From positions 3,472,001 through 3,536,000 of the forward strand of contig NZ_CP195119.1 in NCBI RefSeq assembly GCF_052056915.1: DNA of 64,000 bases. Reading direction: 5' to 3'. Positions 34,928 through 43,994 of the stretch are shown piece after piece (positions within the stretch are counted from its first letter, which is position 1; each line of letters opens with the position of its first letter). The notes under the pieces were generated by a model that worked only from the letters and a program-made list of their open reading frames with translations, did no database searches and had not been told where the DNA came from. This DNA is from MTP4 sp052056915 (GTDB lineage Archaea > Halobacteriota > Methanosarcinia > Methanosarcinales > Methanosarcinaceae). The translations under genes and the position numbers were made by a program.

Positions 34928-35633
34928 TTTTACATCCTTGAAAAATAGTCAATTTAAACTGAGTTCAGATAGCAATTATTATTTTTAAGCATTGCCCTTA
35001 GATATTGGCGCAAAAAAAGAGTCAATTATTGTTTATCCTGGTAAATAATGGTTATAAACTATTTATATTTCATATTGTTGTATTTTTAATGTCTTTTTAT
35101 CCAAAAAAACTCTTTTAATGCACATTTTTTTATATATGCTTGATTTAAATTTTTATTAACTTTTTAATATATCTAATCTACTGATTTTTTTTCTGTCTCC
35201 TGGGTTCCTGCTCTTTCTCCTTTATCTCTACTTCCCTACTTCTCTACTTCCCTACTTCTCTACTTCCCTACTTCCCTACTTCCCTACTTCCCTACTTCCC
35301 TACTTCTCTACTTCCCTACTTCTCTTCTTCTTCTTCTTCTCCCCTTTTCTTTCTCTTTTTTTTCATGATCCCTCACAAACTTTATATCCTGTAGAAGAAT
35401 TAAATCGTTACTGTGTTCACTCTCTGCAGTTTCTCATATTTTCGAGAGGCAATTAAAAGCGGCTTGTAACTGGCCTTCCTGGTCTTTATATCAAAAGGGA
35501 ATCTTTTCCGTATGCTCCCGGCTGTGGAGGCATTTGCAGAGAAAAAAGCTTTCGGGCGGAATACCCTTATTGGGAATGCCTTTTATCTTATCTGATATCT
35601 GATTATTGTTAATTGACCTTTATGTCGGTTTAA
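34928..35633. other. Long spacer, no gene seen
   Basis: It is divergent between pdaD and the next plus-strand gene. The left part (34970-35180) is AT-rich and has several TATA-like runs. An array of 8-bp units follows. The stretch 35400-35600 has more balanced composition but no frame or clear hairpin family. Confidence 0.4.
35228..35340. repeat. 8-bp tandem array (CTACTTCC/CTACTTCT), 12 copies
   Basis: Twelve 8-bp units (35228-35323), some ending CC and some CT, run into a short CTT microsatellite. The plus strand is again pyrimidine-rich. Confidence 0.9.
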
Positions 35634-36287
35634 ATGATAGAAAAGCTTAACCTTAAAATTCTTGAATTGCTGGTTGACAAACAGCTCTCGATAAGCGGGC
35701 TTACCAGGGAACTGAAAGCCGAAGGTGTGGACGAACACCGCCTGATCCTAACCGGCTACCTGAGGGCGCTCAGGGACCTGGAAATTCTGCAGGAAATAGA
35801 GGTCCCCCCTTCCAAAATCTATGCCATGCCCGAATCATTCGTGGACTCCCAATCTGCAGAGCTCGCGGCTGCCGGGACTTCAGGGGTTTCCGAAAACTCT
35901 GAAAACATTTACTTCCTTATAAGGACTCAGCTCCTTAAAATCGACCTGGACCTCCGGATTCCCGTCGGTGTGCATGTAATCTCAAAGTTGTTCGAAAGAC
36001 CCTGCTTTCGCAAGGAGCTGAAGCTTGTCGGGATTACCAGCAAACACCTCGATCAGTATTGTGAAAAGTCCGGTGTTGTAAGTGAAGCCTTCGCCACGCA
36101 CCTGAAAAAATATCGCTCCGAGGTGACGCGGATAGAAATCCCTCCTGACGACCCTGCCTACGAAATTCGGGTAAACAGTGAAGAGATTTCCAGGTTTGCA
36201 AACGAAGTGCTTGCCGGGATAATTAAGCACAGGATCGACCTTGATGGCCTTGTTGCGAAGAGCAAACAAACAACCCTCCTTCCCTGA
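35634..36287 (+). CDS. Winged-helix-like hypothetical protein
   Basis: The 217-residue protein begins with a helix-turn-helix-like segment (KILELLVDKQLSISGLTREL, then HRLILTGYLRALRDLEIL) followed by a second helical part (YFLIRTQLLKIDLDLRIPVGVHVISKLFERP). The C-terminal 60 residues contain EIPPDDPAYEIRVNSEEI. I do not recognise a named family beyond the archaeal winged-helix pattern. It probably binds nucleic acid. It starts about 50 bases after a run of AT-rich sequence and is followed by a separate hydrolase gene. Confidence 0.7.
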   Translation: MIEKLNLKILELLVDKQLSISGLTRELKAEGVDEHRLILTGYLRALRDLEILQEIEVPPSKIYAMPESFVDSQSAELAAAGTSGVSENSENIYFLIRTQLLKIDLDLRIPVGVHVISKLFERPCFRKELKLVGITSKHLDQYCEKSGVVSEAFATHLKKYRSEVTRIEIPPDDPAYEIRVNSEEISRFANEVLAGIIKHRIDLDGLVAKSKQTTLLP

Positions 36288-36377
36288 AAATCAGTTTTTT
36301 TCTTTGAATGTCAAATTATTTTTTAAGTTTTGGCGTTAACTGGCTAAATATTAATCAAAGCTGACGGTGTTCTTACC

Positions 36378-37235
36378 ATGAAAGTAGCCTGCGTCCAGAT
36401 GGACGTGCAGCAGTGCATGAAGCAAAAAAATCTTAATAAAGCTCTCTCCATGGCTGTGGAAGCCGCAGAAAATGGAGCCGAACTTATCGTGCTTCCTGAG
36501 GTCTTTTCTACGGGTTTTTGTTATGAAAAATTTGACCGGGTTGCAGAAAGCTTCCCTGGTCCGACCCTCGACGACCTATCCTGTTTTTCCGAAACTCATG
36601 ACTGCATTCTTGTAGGTTCGGTAATCGAAAAAGTCTCTGCAGAAAGATTCACTGCCGAAAAAACTGCTTCAGAAAAGTCTTCTCCGGAAATTGGTTTAAA
36701 GGGTGCTAACGTCAATGAAAATTCCGCCCTCTACTACAACATGGGCTTCTGCCTTGAGTCCGGGAAGCTTGTGGGCACCTACCGGAAAACCCATCCTTTC
36801 AAAAGCGAAAACATTTACTTCTCTAAGGGTGACTCGATAGAACCCATATTCCTGAAAAAACATAACCTGAAAATCGGTTTTGAGATCTGCTATGAACTGC
36901 GCTTCCCCGAAGTTGCGAGAAAACTTACTCTTGCCGGCTCCGACCTCCTTATCACCACCGCCGCTTTTCCCAACCCTCGCTCGGAGCACTGGAAGACCCT
37001 TGTGAAAGCCCGCGCAATCGAAAACCAGCTCCCCCACATAGCCTGCAACCGTACCGGAAAAGCACCTGATGCCAGCTATTTCGGAGGATCAATGATCATT
37101 GATGCCTGGGGGGAGGTGAAAGCCAACGCCGGGCATAAGGAATGCATAATAATCTCAGAGCTCGATCTTAAGCACAAAGAAGATGTAAGGGGGGCGATTC
37201 CTGCTTTTGAAGACCGGAGAACTGAGCTTTATTGA
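36378..37235 (+). CDS. Carbon-nitrogen hydrolase (nitrilase superfamily)
   Basis: The 285-residue protein has the family triad: Glu in LIVLPEVFSTGF (about 43), Lys in YRKTHPF and Cys in IGFEICYELRFPEVAR. It hydrolyses or transfers an amide; relatives include omega-amidase and deaminated-glutathione amidase. An insertion at about 90-118 (SAERFTAEKTASEKSSPE) is low in complexity and absent from most relatives, so it may be a surface loop grown by repetition. The substrate is unknown. Confidence 0.88.
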   Translation: MKVACVQMDVQQCMKQKNLNKALSMAVEAAENGAELIVLPEVFSTGFCYEKFDRVAESFPGPTLDDLSCFSETHDCILVGSVIEKVSAERFTAEKTASEKSSPEIGLKGANVNENSALYYNMGFCLESGKLVGTYRKTHPFKSENIYFSKGDSIEPIFLKKHNLKIGFEICYELRFPEVARKLTLAGSDLLITTAAFPNPRSEHWKTLVKARAIENQLPHIACNRTGKAPDASYFGGSMIIDAWGEVKANAGHKECIIISELDLKHKEDVRGAIPAFEDRRTELY

Positions 37236-37691
37236 TTTACTATCTGAAATTCCTTTTTATAATATCTGAGATCCGGATTTTCGCATGTTTGGGCTTTAAA
37301 CCCGTACATTTTTTTTGCTTTTTGATCTTGCCAGGGGTTTTTGTTTCGTAGTTCATGCCCCTTGTTCACTTCTAGGTCCCATGTCCACCCCCGGGCCCCT
37401 TGTCCACTTCCGGGTCTCATGTCCACTCCCGGTTCCGCAGGAAATGGCTTTTTCTTAATGTATAAAATAGTGTCAAAATCTTACTCAAATACAAATTGGT
37501 GACCAAAACCCTTCCCCTTTTTCTTTTTTTACATCCTTACGTTTCAGCCACTGATTAATAACGCACCTGAACGTATAATTTTTATAATAGATGCTGGCAA
37601 AAAGAGATACGCCTTATCGGCAATCTACGGATTTCCAGTTTTATTTTTACGCCGGGTCCGCTACCTTAAAACACAGATGAGGAACAGCATA
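37236..37691. other. Spacer with 38-bp doublet, no gene
   Basis: The doublet occupies 37361-37436. The right part, about 37575-37590, has a TATA-like ATTTTTATAATAG ahead of the regulator gene. Confidence 0.45.
37361..37436. repeat. 38-bp direct repeat, 2 copies
   Basis: Both copies contain CTTGT(T/C)CACTTC, GGGTC-like and CATGTCCAC blocks and follow each other without a gap. Confidence 0.75.
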
Positions 37692-38270
37692 ATGTCAGAT
37701 GAGAACCGTGTCGGAAGTAAGATCCGCCAGCTTAGAGAAGCCCAGGAAATGACCGTTGAAGAACTGGCTGAAGCAAGCCAGAGCAGCGTGGAATTAATCC
37801 AGCAGTTAGAAAACGGAGCCCTGGTTCCGTCCTTAACGCCTCTTTTAAAGATTGCCCGGGCTTTAGGCGTCCGCCTTGGTACTTTTCTGGATGACATGCC
37901 TCAGAGTGGGCCTGTGGTAGTCAGGGCAGGGCTCTCCGAAAACGTGGTCAGATTCTCGGGAAAGACCGAACAGCCTAAAAAGAGCGCTCTGGAGTTCTAC
38001 TCTCTTGCTTCGGATAAGTCAGACCGCCATATGGAGCCGTTCATCATTGACATCCACCCTTCCCCTGAAGAAAGCCACAAGCTCTCATCCCATGAAGGTG
38101 AAGAGTTTATCTATGTCCTTGCCGGGGAAATCGAGATCTTCTACGGGAAAGACGTCCACAGGCTGAGTGCAGGAGATAGCATCTACTACGACTCAATCGT
38201 CCCGCACGACGTCCACGCAGTCGGAAGTGGGGATGCAAAAATCCTGGCCGTCGTTTACGCCCCTCTCTGA
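37692..38270 (+). CDS. XRE-type regulator with cupin domain
   Basis: The 192-residue protein joins an N-terminal HTH (about 8-62: IRQLREAQEMTVEELAEAS, then LENGALVPSLTPLLKIARAL) to a C-terminal cupin (HEGEEFIYVLAGEIEIFYG ... YYDSIVPHDVHAVG). Such proteins sense a small molecule in the cupin barrel. GAGGA lies 8 bases before the ATG at 37692; an ATG at 37677 is less supported. Thioesterase and acyl-CoA ligase genes follow on the same strand, so it is likely their regulator. Confidence 0.88.
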   Translation: MSDENRVGSKIRQLREAQEMTVEELAEASQSSVELIQQLENGALVPSLTPLLKIARALGVRLGTFLDDMPQSGPVVVRAGLSENVVRFSGKTEQPKKSALEFYSLASDKSDRHMEPFIIDIHPSPEESHKLSSHEGEEFIYVLAGEIEIFYGKDVHRLSAGDSIYYDSIVPHDVHAVGSGDAKILAVVYAPL

Positions 38271-38385
38271 GGGCCTAAAAAAGGTTTAAGATACAGGATA
38301 AGTACAGTTGCGGAAAATATACCAAAAAATCTCGGGGATCTAATTAGATATAACCCCAAGAGTCTGAAAGTCTCAAGGAATTTGC

Positions 38386-38823
38386 ATGTTCAAAACAATG
38401 GTTGCTCCACGTTTCGGAGATATCGACGGGCTCGGGCACGTGAATAACACTGTCCTTCCTGTCTGGTTTGAAATAGGAAGGAATTCCATATTCCGGCTTT
38501 TTAGCCCGGACCTCGACCTGACCCCTGAAGTATGGCATTTGATTCTTGTCAGGACCGAGTTTGATTTTCTCTCCCAGATGTATTTCAGGTCCGATGTGGA
38601 GATCAGGACCTTTATTGAAAAGATCGGGAACAGTTCTTTTACCGTAGGGCATGAAGCCTGGCAGGAAGGGGAACTAAAAGTCAGGGGACAGGCAGTGCTT
38701 GTCTATTACGACTTCAAGCTCCAGAAAGCTCTTCCACTTCCAGACCCTGTCCGGAAGATGCTGAAAGATCATATGCTCCCTTCGGTGGTAGAGAGTGCGG
38801 AATCTCCAGGTTTAGAAGCTTAA
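38386..38823 (+). CDS. 4HBT-type acyl-CoA thioesterase
   Basis: The 145-residue protein has the hot-dog fold of the YbgC/4HBT family; the active-site segment is DIDGLGHVNNTVLPVWFE, with the catalytic Asp position and the conserved HVNN. It hydrolyses acyl-CoA or acts as a proofreading thioesterase for the ligase encoded downstream. It lies about 115 bases after the regulator gene. The real acyl group is unknown. Confidence 0.87.
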   Translation: MFKTMVAPRFGDIDGLGHVNNTVLPVWFEIGRNSIFRLFSPDLDLTPEVWHLILVRTEFDFLSQMYFRSDVEIRTFIEKIGNSSFTVGHEAWQEGELKVRGQAVLVYYDFKLQKALPLPDPVRKMLKDHMLPSVVESAESPGLEA

Positions 38824-39103
38824 GCCTGATCCTGAATCCGAAATCGGGCTCATACTCGGGTTTATACCAGGGTTTAATTTCAGGGTTGATTTCACCATGA
38901 ATCATGTTCGAACTTTGGCCAAGACTCGGGCTTGATTTCAGGCCTGACTTATATGCCCGAACTCAACTTAAACTCAGGCTCAGAACCGGAATCAGGTGTA
39001 ATCCTCGAGGTTTTGCAGTGCGCAAGGTATTCTAATGATAGACTGAATACTTTTTACGATTCGCAGTTTTGAGACGCATATATACAATTGAGAGGCTGAA
39101 ACC

Positions 39104-40747
39104 ATGCAGCTTATTGAAGATACTATAGGGGAGTACTTTGAAAAACAGGTGGCACTGGATCCGGACCATGAATTTATGGTCTACCCGGACCGGGACCTAC
39201 GCTTTACTTACGGGCAGTTCAACGAGCGGGTTAATGACCTGGCAAAGGGGCTGCTTGCAATCGGGATAACGAAAGGTGACCATGTAGGGATCTGGGCGAG
39301 GAATGTCCCTGACTGGCTGACTTTCATGTTTGCAACCGCAAAAATCGGGGCCGTGCTTGTTACGGTAAACACCTCCTATAGGAGCCATGAGGTGGAATAC
39401 GTCCTCAAGCAGTCGGACATGAAAGCCCTGGCTATTATCGACCGCTTCAGGGATGTCGACTACCTGCAGGTCATATACGAGCTGATCCCGGAACTCAGGA
39501 AATCCGAAAGGGGACGCCTGAGGAGCAAGGATTTCCCCCACCTGAAGAGTATCATTTATGTCGGGCAGGAAAAGCACAGGGGCATGTACAACACCAACGA
39601 GTTGATGCTCCTTGGCAGCCACTCCCCGGACGATGAGCTTCGGGAAATCATGGGGACCGTTCGCTCCGATGACGTGGTCAACATGCAGTATACCTCAGGA
39701 ACAACCGGTTTTCCAAAGGGGGTCATGCTCACTCACAAAAACATCCTGAACAACGGGCTTTCCATCGGGGACCGGCAGAAGTTCACCCACGAGGACCGGC
39801 TCTGCCTGCCCGTGCCCCTCTTCCACTGCTTCGGGATCGTGCTCGGGGTAATGGCGATCCTGACCCACAGGGCAACCCTGGTGATGCTGGAAATTTTCGA
39901 CCCCTTGCTGGTGCTGGCTGCGGTCCAGAAGGAGAAGTGTACGGCGCTTTACGGGGTCCCGACAATGTTCATTGCCGAGTACACCCATCCCATGTTTGAC
40001 ATGTTCGACATGAGTTCTCTCAGGACGGGGATTATGGCAGGTTCGACCTGTCCGGTGGAGGCCATGAAGAAGGTGGTCGATGACATGCACTGCTACCAGA
40101 TTACCAGTGTTTACGGGCTAACAGAAGCTTCTCCGGGTATGACCCAGACCACGGTTGACGACCCCCTGGAGCTCAGGGTGGAGACTGTAGGCAAGTCCTT
40201 TCCGGGTGTGGAAGTCTGTGTCATGGACCCCGATACGGGAGAAATTCTTCCCCCGGACACCGTGGGAGAGCTCTGCTGTCGTGGCTATAATGTGATGAAA
40301 GGCTATTATAAGATGCCGGAAGCCACAAAGCAGGCAATCGACGAGCGGGGCTGGTTGCACAGCGGAGACCTCGGGACCTGTGATGAAAACGGGTACTACC
40401 GGATAACAGGCCGCATCAAGGATATGATTATCCGGGGTGGGGAAAACATCTACCCCCGGGAAATCGAAGAGTTCCTGCACGCCATGCCCGGCATCAGAGA
40501 CGCTCAGGTGGTGGGAATCCCGGACGAGAAATACGGGGAAATCGTAGGTGCTTTCGTGATCCTCGAGGAAGGCGTGGATCTTGCTGAAGAGGACATCCGG
40601 GACTATGCCATAAGCAAGATTGCCCGGTATAAAGTCCCGAAACACATTTTCATTGTTGATGAGTATCCCCTTACCGCAAGCGGCAAGATTCAGAAGTACA
40701 GGCTCAGGGATCTGGCAGTGGGACTTTCTGAAAAGAGTAAGAAATGA
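39104..40747 (+). CDS. AMP-forming acyl-CoA synthetase
   Basis: The 547-residue protein is a full-length member of the ANL (acyl-CoA synthetase) family. The P-loop is YTSGTTGFPKGVMLTHKNI at about residue 190, the hinge region has GWLHSGDLGTCDENGYYRITGRIKDM, then GGENIYPREIEEFL, and the C-terminal catalytic lysine is in TASGKIQKYRLRD. It activates a carboxylic acid via acyl-AMP. The sequence is of the medium/long-chain type rather than acetyl-CoA synthetase. With the regulator and thioesterase upstream it forms a small acyl-CoA group, unusual for a methanogen that makes isoprenoid lipids. Confidence 0.9.
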   Translation: MQLIEDTIGEYFEKQVALDPDHEFMVYPDRDLRFTYGQFNERVNDLAKGLLAIGITKGDHVGIWARNVPDWLTFMFATAKIGAVLVTVNTSYRSHEVEYVLKQSDMKALAIIDRFRDVDYLQVIYELIPELRKSERGRLRSKDFPHLKSIIYVGQEKHRGMYNTNELMLLGSHSPDDELREIMGTVRSDDVVNMQYTSGTTGFPKGVMLTHKNILNNGLSIGDRQKFTHEDRLCLPVPLFHCFGIVLGVMAILTHRATLVMLEIFDPLLVLAAVQKEKCTALYGVPTMFIAEYTHPMFDMFDMSSLRTGIMAGSTCPVEAMKKVVDDMHCYQITSVYGLTEASPGMTQTTVDDPLELRVETVGKSFPGVEVCVMDPDTGEILPPDTVGELCCRGYNVMKGYYKMPEATKQAIDERGWLHSGDLGTCDENGYYRITGRIKDMIIRGGENIYPREIEEFLHAMPGIRDAQVVGIPDEKYGEIVGAFVILEEGVDLAEEDIRDYAISKIARYKVPKHIFIVDEYPLTASGKIQKYRLRDLAVGLSEKSKK

Positions 40748-40814
40748 TTCTGTCTGGAATTCTCCTGGAACATCTGTCAGAAAACCCTATCTAACAGTCG
40801 GCTAAAAAGTCGGC

Positions 40815-40840
40815 TGCTTTTTTAATTTTTTCCTTTTTTC
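40815..40840 (+). terminator. T-rich terminator region
   Basis: Two direct AGTCGGCT units are followed by a T-rich stretch (CTTTTTTAATTTTTTCC). T-tracts of this kind end archaeal transcripts, here the acyl-CoA ligase message. Confidence 0.5.
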
Positions 40841-41078
40841 AAAGTGTGGGACCCAGGACAAGCAGGCTCTCAGGTCGGGCAGACACAGGGCAAGTGAAAC
40901 CTCTGGAGTTTAAAGCCGTTAAAAATTTGTTCCGCATTAAATTCTTTGCCTTAAAACCAAAATTTAAAGCTATCTATTTCTAGGGGCATCTATGAATATT
41001 TAAGCAATTTCAAATCTTTAAGCGGGGTTAAATATTAAGGGGACATTAAATTCTGGATGGGTATTAAAAAATCGACAT

Positions 41079-41093
41079 AATTTATTATATATA
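41079..41093 (+). promoter_or_regulatory. Promoter of RNA unit A
   Basis: The 15-base AATTTATTATATATA, preceded by TCGACAT, is repeated exactly before units B and C. It holds an archaeal TATA box. Confidence 0.7.
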
Positions 41094-41111
41094 CAATTTC
41101 AACATTGAAAG

Positions 41112-41256
41112 GAGTGTAGTTGTAGAAGAAGTACAGAAGTACTTCAAAAACTCAAAGATAAGTATCTCAAAGAATATGTGGGAGTATTCTTTGAGTTGTT
41201 TGAGTTGGGGGGTTTCATCGATTGAGGGCCCAGGGCCAAAAAGGGCTCTCAATCAA
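41112..41256 (+). ncRNA. Candidate structured small RNA, unit A
   Basis: Start is estimated from the TATA box, end from the last hairpin. Three hairpins can be drawn. P1 (41128-41145) is GAAGTAC-AGAA-GTACTTC. P2 (41166-41195) is CTCAAAGAAT, loop ATGTGGGAGT, ATTCTTTGAG, a perfect 10-bp stem. P3 (41220-41254) is GATTGAGGGCCC and GGGCTCTCAATC with one G-U pair, around a loop AGGGCCAAAAA. A G-rich single strand (TTGGGGGG) lies between P2 and P3. Units B and C repeat the same order with changed but still paired stems. Function is unknown; a trans-acting regulatory RNA is the best guess. Confidence 0.75.
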
Positions 41257-41800
41257 TCCTAAACCTGGTGTTTTTAAGCAGTATATAACAAGGAAACAAG
41301 GAGTAATTACTTTAGAATAATTGCTTTATGTTCAAATTACTTTTCTGATCTGTTCCCCGAACCCCTGTAACGTCCATCATAGATGAACACTAACTCCTTT
41401 CAGTTGCTTTTATATATATTTTCCGTCACTGTTTCAATATTATGTGGGTTTAAGTTTTTTATACTGCTTTCTTGGTTTTCAGATTCTTCCTTTTTCCAAA
41501 GATTCTTCAATTTGCTTATTTATTGGAATTATGGATTTTTATTTGATGTTCAAAATGCTTTAAATTGTATTCGAATAATCTTCAAAAGTTTCAATATTTA
41601 GATAAAGGCTACACAATATAATAATTATAAATCAGATTTCAATGCAGGTTTTAATAAAATGCCAAATTTTCAAATGGTTATAAATTTCTAAGGCGTTAAA
41701 TTATTTAGTGAAGTAGTAATCTCGGCGACTTTAAAAAATTTTAAATATCCAAAAATATTGAAGATCCTAAAAACATTGAGGAATATTGAAAATTTGACAT

Positions 41801-41815
41801 AATTTATTATATATA
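41801..41815 (+). promoter_or_regulatory. Promoter of RNA unit B
   Basis: Identical 15-base AATTTATTATATATA, preceded by TTGACAT. Confidence 0.7.
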
Positions 41816-41831
41816 GAATTTTGACATTAGA

Positions 41832-41939
41832 ATTATTAGAAGTAGAAGAACTGCAATCCAGTTTAAACAAGACATATGGGAATATTTCAGGGGTTTTCAT
41901 CGATTGAGAGCTCGGGGCCAAAAAGGGGCTCTCAATCAA
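41832..41939 (+). ncRNA. Candidate structured small RNA, unit B
   Basis: Same order of elements as unit A but shorter. P1 (41849-41863) is AACTG-CAATC-CAGTT. P2 (41871-41888) is GACATAT-GGGA-ATATTTC with one mismatch. P3 (41902-41937) is GATTGAGAGCTC and GGGCTCTCAATC with one U-G pair, with the same GGGCCAAAAA loop. P1 starts 34 bases after the TATA box, against 35 in A and 38 in C. The G-rich linker here is AGGGGTTTTCATC. Confidence 0.72.
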
Positions 41940-42437
41940 TAACTACCTTTTAATTCCGATTCTTGAATACCAGCTTTTAAATCTTCTTTTTGGATCTTTC
42001 GGTTTTCTTACACTATTTTTCTTACAATGTGTCTCTTTTCTTACCCCTGTGCCTCTTTTTTTCAAACAATCGGTTTTGACATTGACCTTTTTCCACATTA
42101 TTTTTTTCTTTTCTTTCTCCCCGAAATAAGCTTCAAAATTATTGCACTTTTTCCCGTCCTTTGCAGCTTTCTTTTTGTGCTGGTTGTAAATCTCAACTCC
42201 TGGTTACATAAAGAACCTTCTGAAGCCATCAGAATCTTCTGAATCAATCTCCTCAAGGAAACATATTTTTGAAGCAATTATAATATTTTAGCATTTAATT
42301 TCCTTTTTAAGTGCTGGAAATATCCTAAAACCTAAAAGTATTTGACAGCCACAAAAGTTTTAAGCAACTAAAAAGCTTCAAGCAACTAAAAAACTTTCAC
42401 ACCTTTAAAACATTCTGTATAATTGAAAATTCAGCGT

Positions 42438-42452
42438 AATTTATTATATATA
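42438..42452 (+). promoter_or_regulatory. Promoter of RNA unit C
   Basis: Identical 15-base AATTTATTATATATA, preceded by CAGCGT. Confidence 0.7.
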
Positions 42453-42469
42453 GTAATGCCGCGTAAAAA

Positions 42470-42591
42470 AGGTTGCAGTTGTATAGTGCAGTTGTATGAG
42501 TAGTACAACTTTCAGAGAATATATGGGAGTATTCTTTGAGTTGGGGGTTTCACCGATTGAGGGCTCAGGGCCAAAAAGGGCTCTCAATCAC
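42470..42591 (+). ncRNA. Candidate structured small RNA, unit C
   Basis: P1 (42490-42510) is AGTTGTA, loop TGAGTAG, TACAACT: a perfect stem of quite different sequence from A and B. P2 (42511-42540) matches unit A but has G-U and U-G pairs where A has Watson-Crick pairs, with loop ATATGGGAGT. P3 (42555-42589) is GATTGAGGGCTC and GGGCTCTCAATC with two wobble pairs and the AGGGCCAAAAA loop. The linker is TTGGGGGTTTCACC. Changes that keep pairing support a selected RNA fold. Confidence 0.75.
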
Positions 42592-43224
42592 CAACATCTT
42601 AAGCAATCGATTATCTTCTTCTTGAACAATCAATTTTTTGTTAAGCCTTTTCGATTTTCTGCTCTTCCCGTTTTTTTCTCTTCCTTGAGTTAGTTCCCCC
42701 TTCAGTAAACAATTACCTTAAAGGGAAGACCAATTCCGGCTCTAAAGGCTATATTGAAAGAGCCTGCTTGACCGGAAACCGAAATAATCCGCTTATTATA
42801 GTTAATCTGCTTCAGTAATTATGTTTTTTACCCTGCTCTTTTATTCCCTTTTCTGCTGTTGATCTATTTTTTAAAGTATTTTTTAAAGTATTGGTTATAA
42901 TTTAATATGTTCCAATAAGATGTAAATTTTTTCATAACTTCTCTTTAAACGGGCTTAATTGGGAAGTTTTTAGTACTACTGAAAATTCCTCTTTAGTTTT
43001 TTAAATTACCTTCTTAACTTCATGATTATTTTTTTTTCATTTTGGATGCATTTGCTTTGATCTATAGCCTCAAGTACGAGTTATAAATGCAACGCTTTAT
43101 ATTTATCACCAATTATATATATTGGCACATGATATTTTTATATCAGAATTCTTTTTACGGCATGAGGTACGGAACCTGATATAAGCATGTTTCAAGAGTA
43201 TGTTTTTCTCAGGTTTTCCGGGGT

Positions 43225-43248
43225 CTGCCCCCAAAAACATAGGGGCAG
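43225..43248 (+). promoter_or_regulatory. Leader hairpin before the DUF2769 gene
   Basis: CTGCCCC, loop of ten bases (CAAAAACATA), GGGGCAG. It lies about 45 bases before the GTG start and after a TATA-like GATATTTTTATATC at 43130-43143, so it should be in the 5' leader. Confidence 0.5.
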
Positions 43249-43293
43249 TGGAATTCTCGGGAAGTGGAGTTCCGGGATTAGGGGGTATTTCCA

Positions 43294-43587
43294 GTGGAGA
43301 TAAATGAAAAGGAACTTAAGTCGGCGGTGGATCTTAAATCTGTAATAGGCCTTAAGTCGGTAGTGCCCGATACGCCTGAAAACCTTAATATTTGCAAACA
43401 ATACTGCGGTACATGTCCGAGCCTGCCTTTCTCACCGAATCCTTACCTGTTCTGCGCCCGGGGCTGTTCTTCCGCAAATGTTGAAAAGAAGGGTTGCAAT
43501 TGTACGGGCTGCCCGATTTATAAAAAATACAGATTAGGAAGTCTATATTTCTGCGAAACAGGGAAGGCTGAGGAAAGGCGGGAATAA
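43294..43587 (+). CDS. DUF2769 Cys-rich protein
   Basis: The 97-residue protein has the DUF2769 pattern: CKQYCGTCPSLP, then FCARGCSS, then CNCTGCPIYKKY, ending LYFCETG. Nine or so Cys in a short protein suggest a metal or iron-sulfur site. The family is typical of Methanosarcina and has no known function. GTG start with GGGGGT some ten bases ahead. The 25 N-terminal residues are Lys-rich with an internal LKSV(I/V) doublet. Confidence 0.8.
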   Translation: MEINEKELKSAVDLKSVIGLKSVVPDTPENLNICKQYCGTCPSLPFSPNPYLFCARGCSSANVEKKGCNCTGCPIYKKYRLGSLYFCETGKAEERRE

Positions 43588-43655
43588 TATCCTCTTCTTT
43601 CTGTGCCTCTTCAGAACTTCTAACTCTCTTTCTGAAGGGGGATTCTTACTTCCTG

Positions 43656-43718
<63 letters not shown>

Positions 43719-43994
43719 CGTTTACCTTTCTTCAGTTTCATTTCCTTTTTCTTTTTTTCTTTCTCTTGCGCTTCGTTTCCTATCTTTTACCCGGGAGCAT
43801 CACTCTGTTTTTCGGATATCTCATGAATCAGGACAAAAAGCAGTCTGGGAACATGGCTTCAGAGGTTTGAATTACGCAAGTATACGGACTTTTTTAAATA
43901 TTAATTTTTTATTATATATTTCTCAATTAAATTTATAAATGTTGCCAACTCCCCTACTGGTAAAATCGGTAATAAGAAATGAGGATGAGTTTGA

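Larger units (their letters stand above)
40841..43140. other. 2.3-kb region without protein genes
   Basis: The region is AT-rich. Open frames in it are short, hydrophobic or Phe-rich and lack ribosome-binding sites. Its only clear content is three related RNA-like units, each with a near-identical promoter, described separately. Confidence 0.7.

Noticed and set aside
41383..41601. 72-codon Phe-rich frame between RNA units A and B
   Set aside because: AT-rich sequence gives Phe/Leu/Ile runs by chance; no start signal and no partner in the other intervals.
42496..42693. 65-codon frame overlapping RNA unit C
   Set aside because: It crosses the P2 and P3 hairpins; the equivalent frame is not kept in units A and B.
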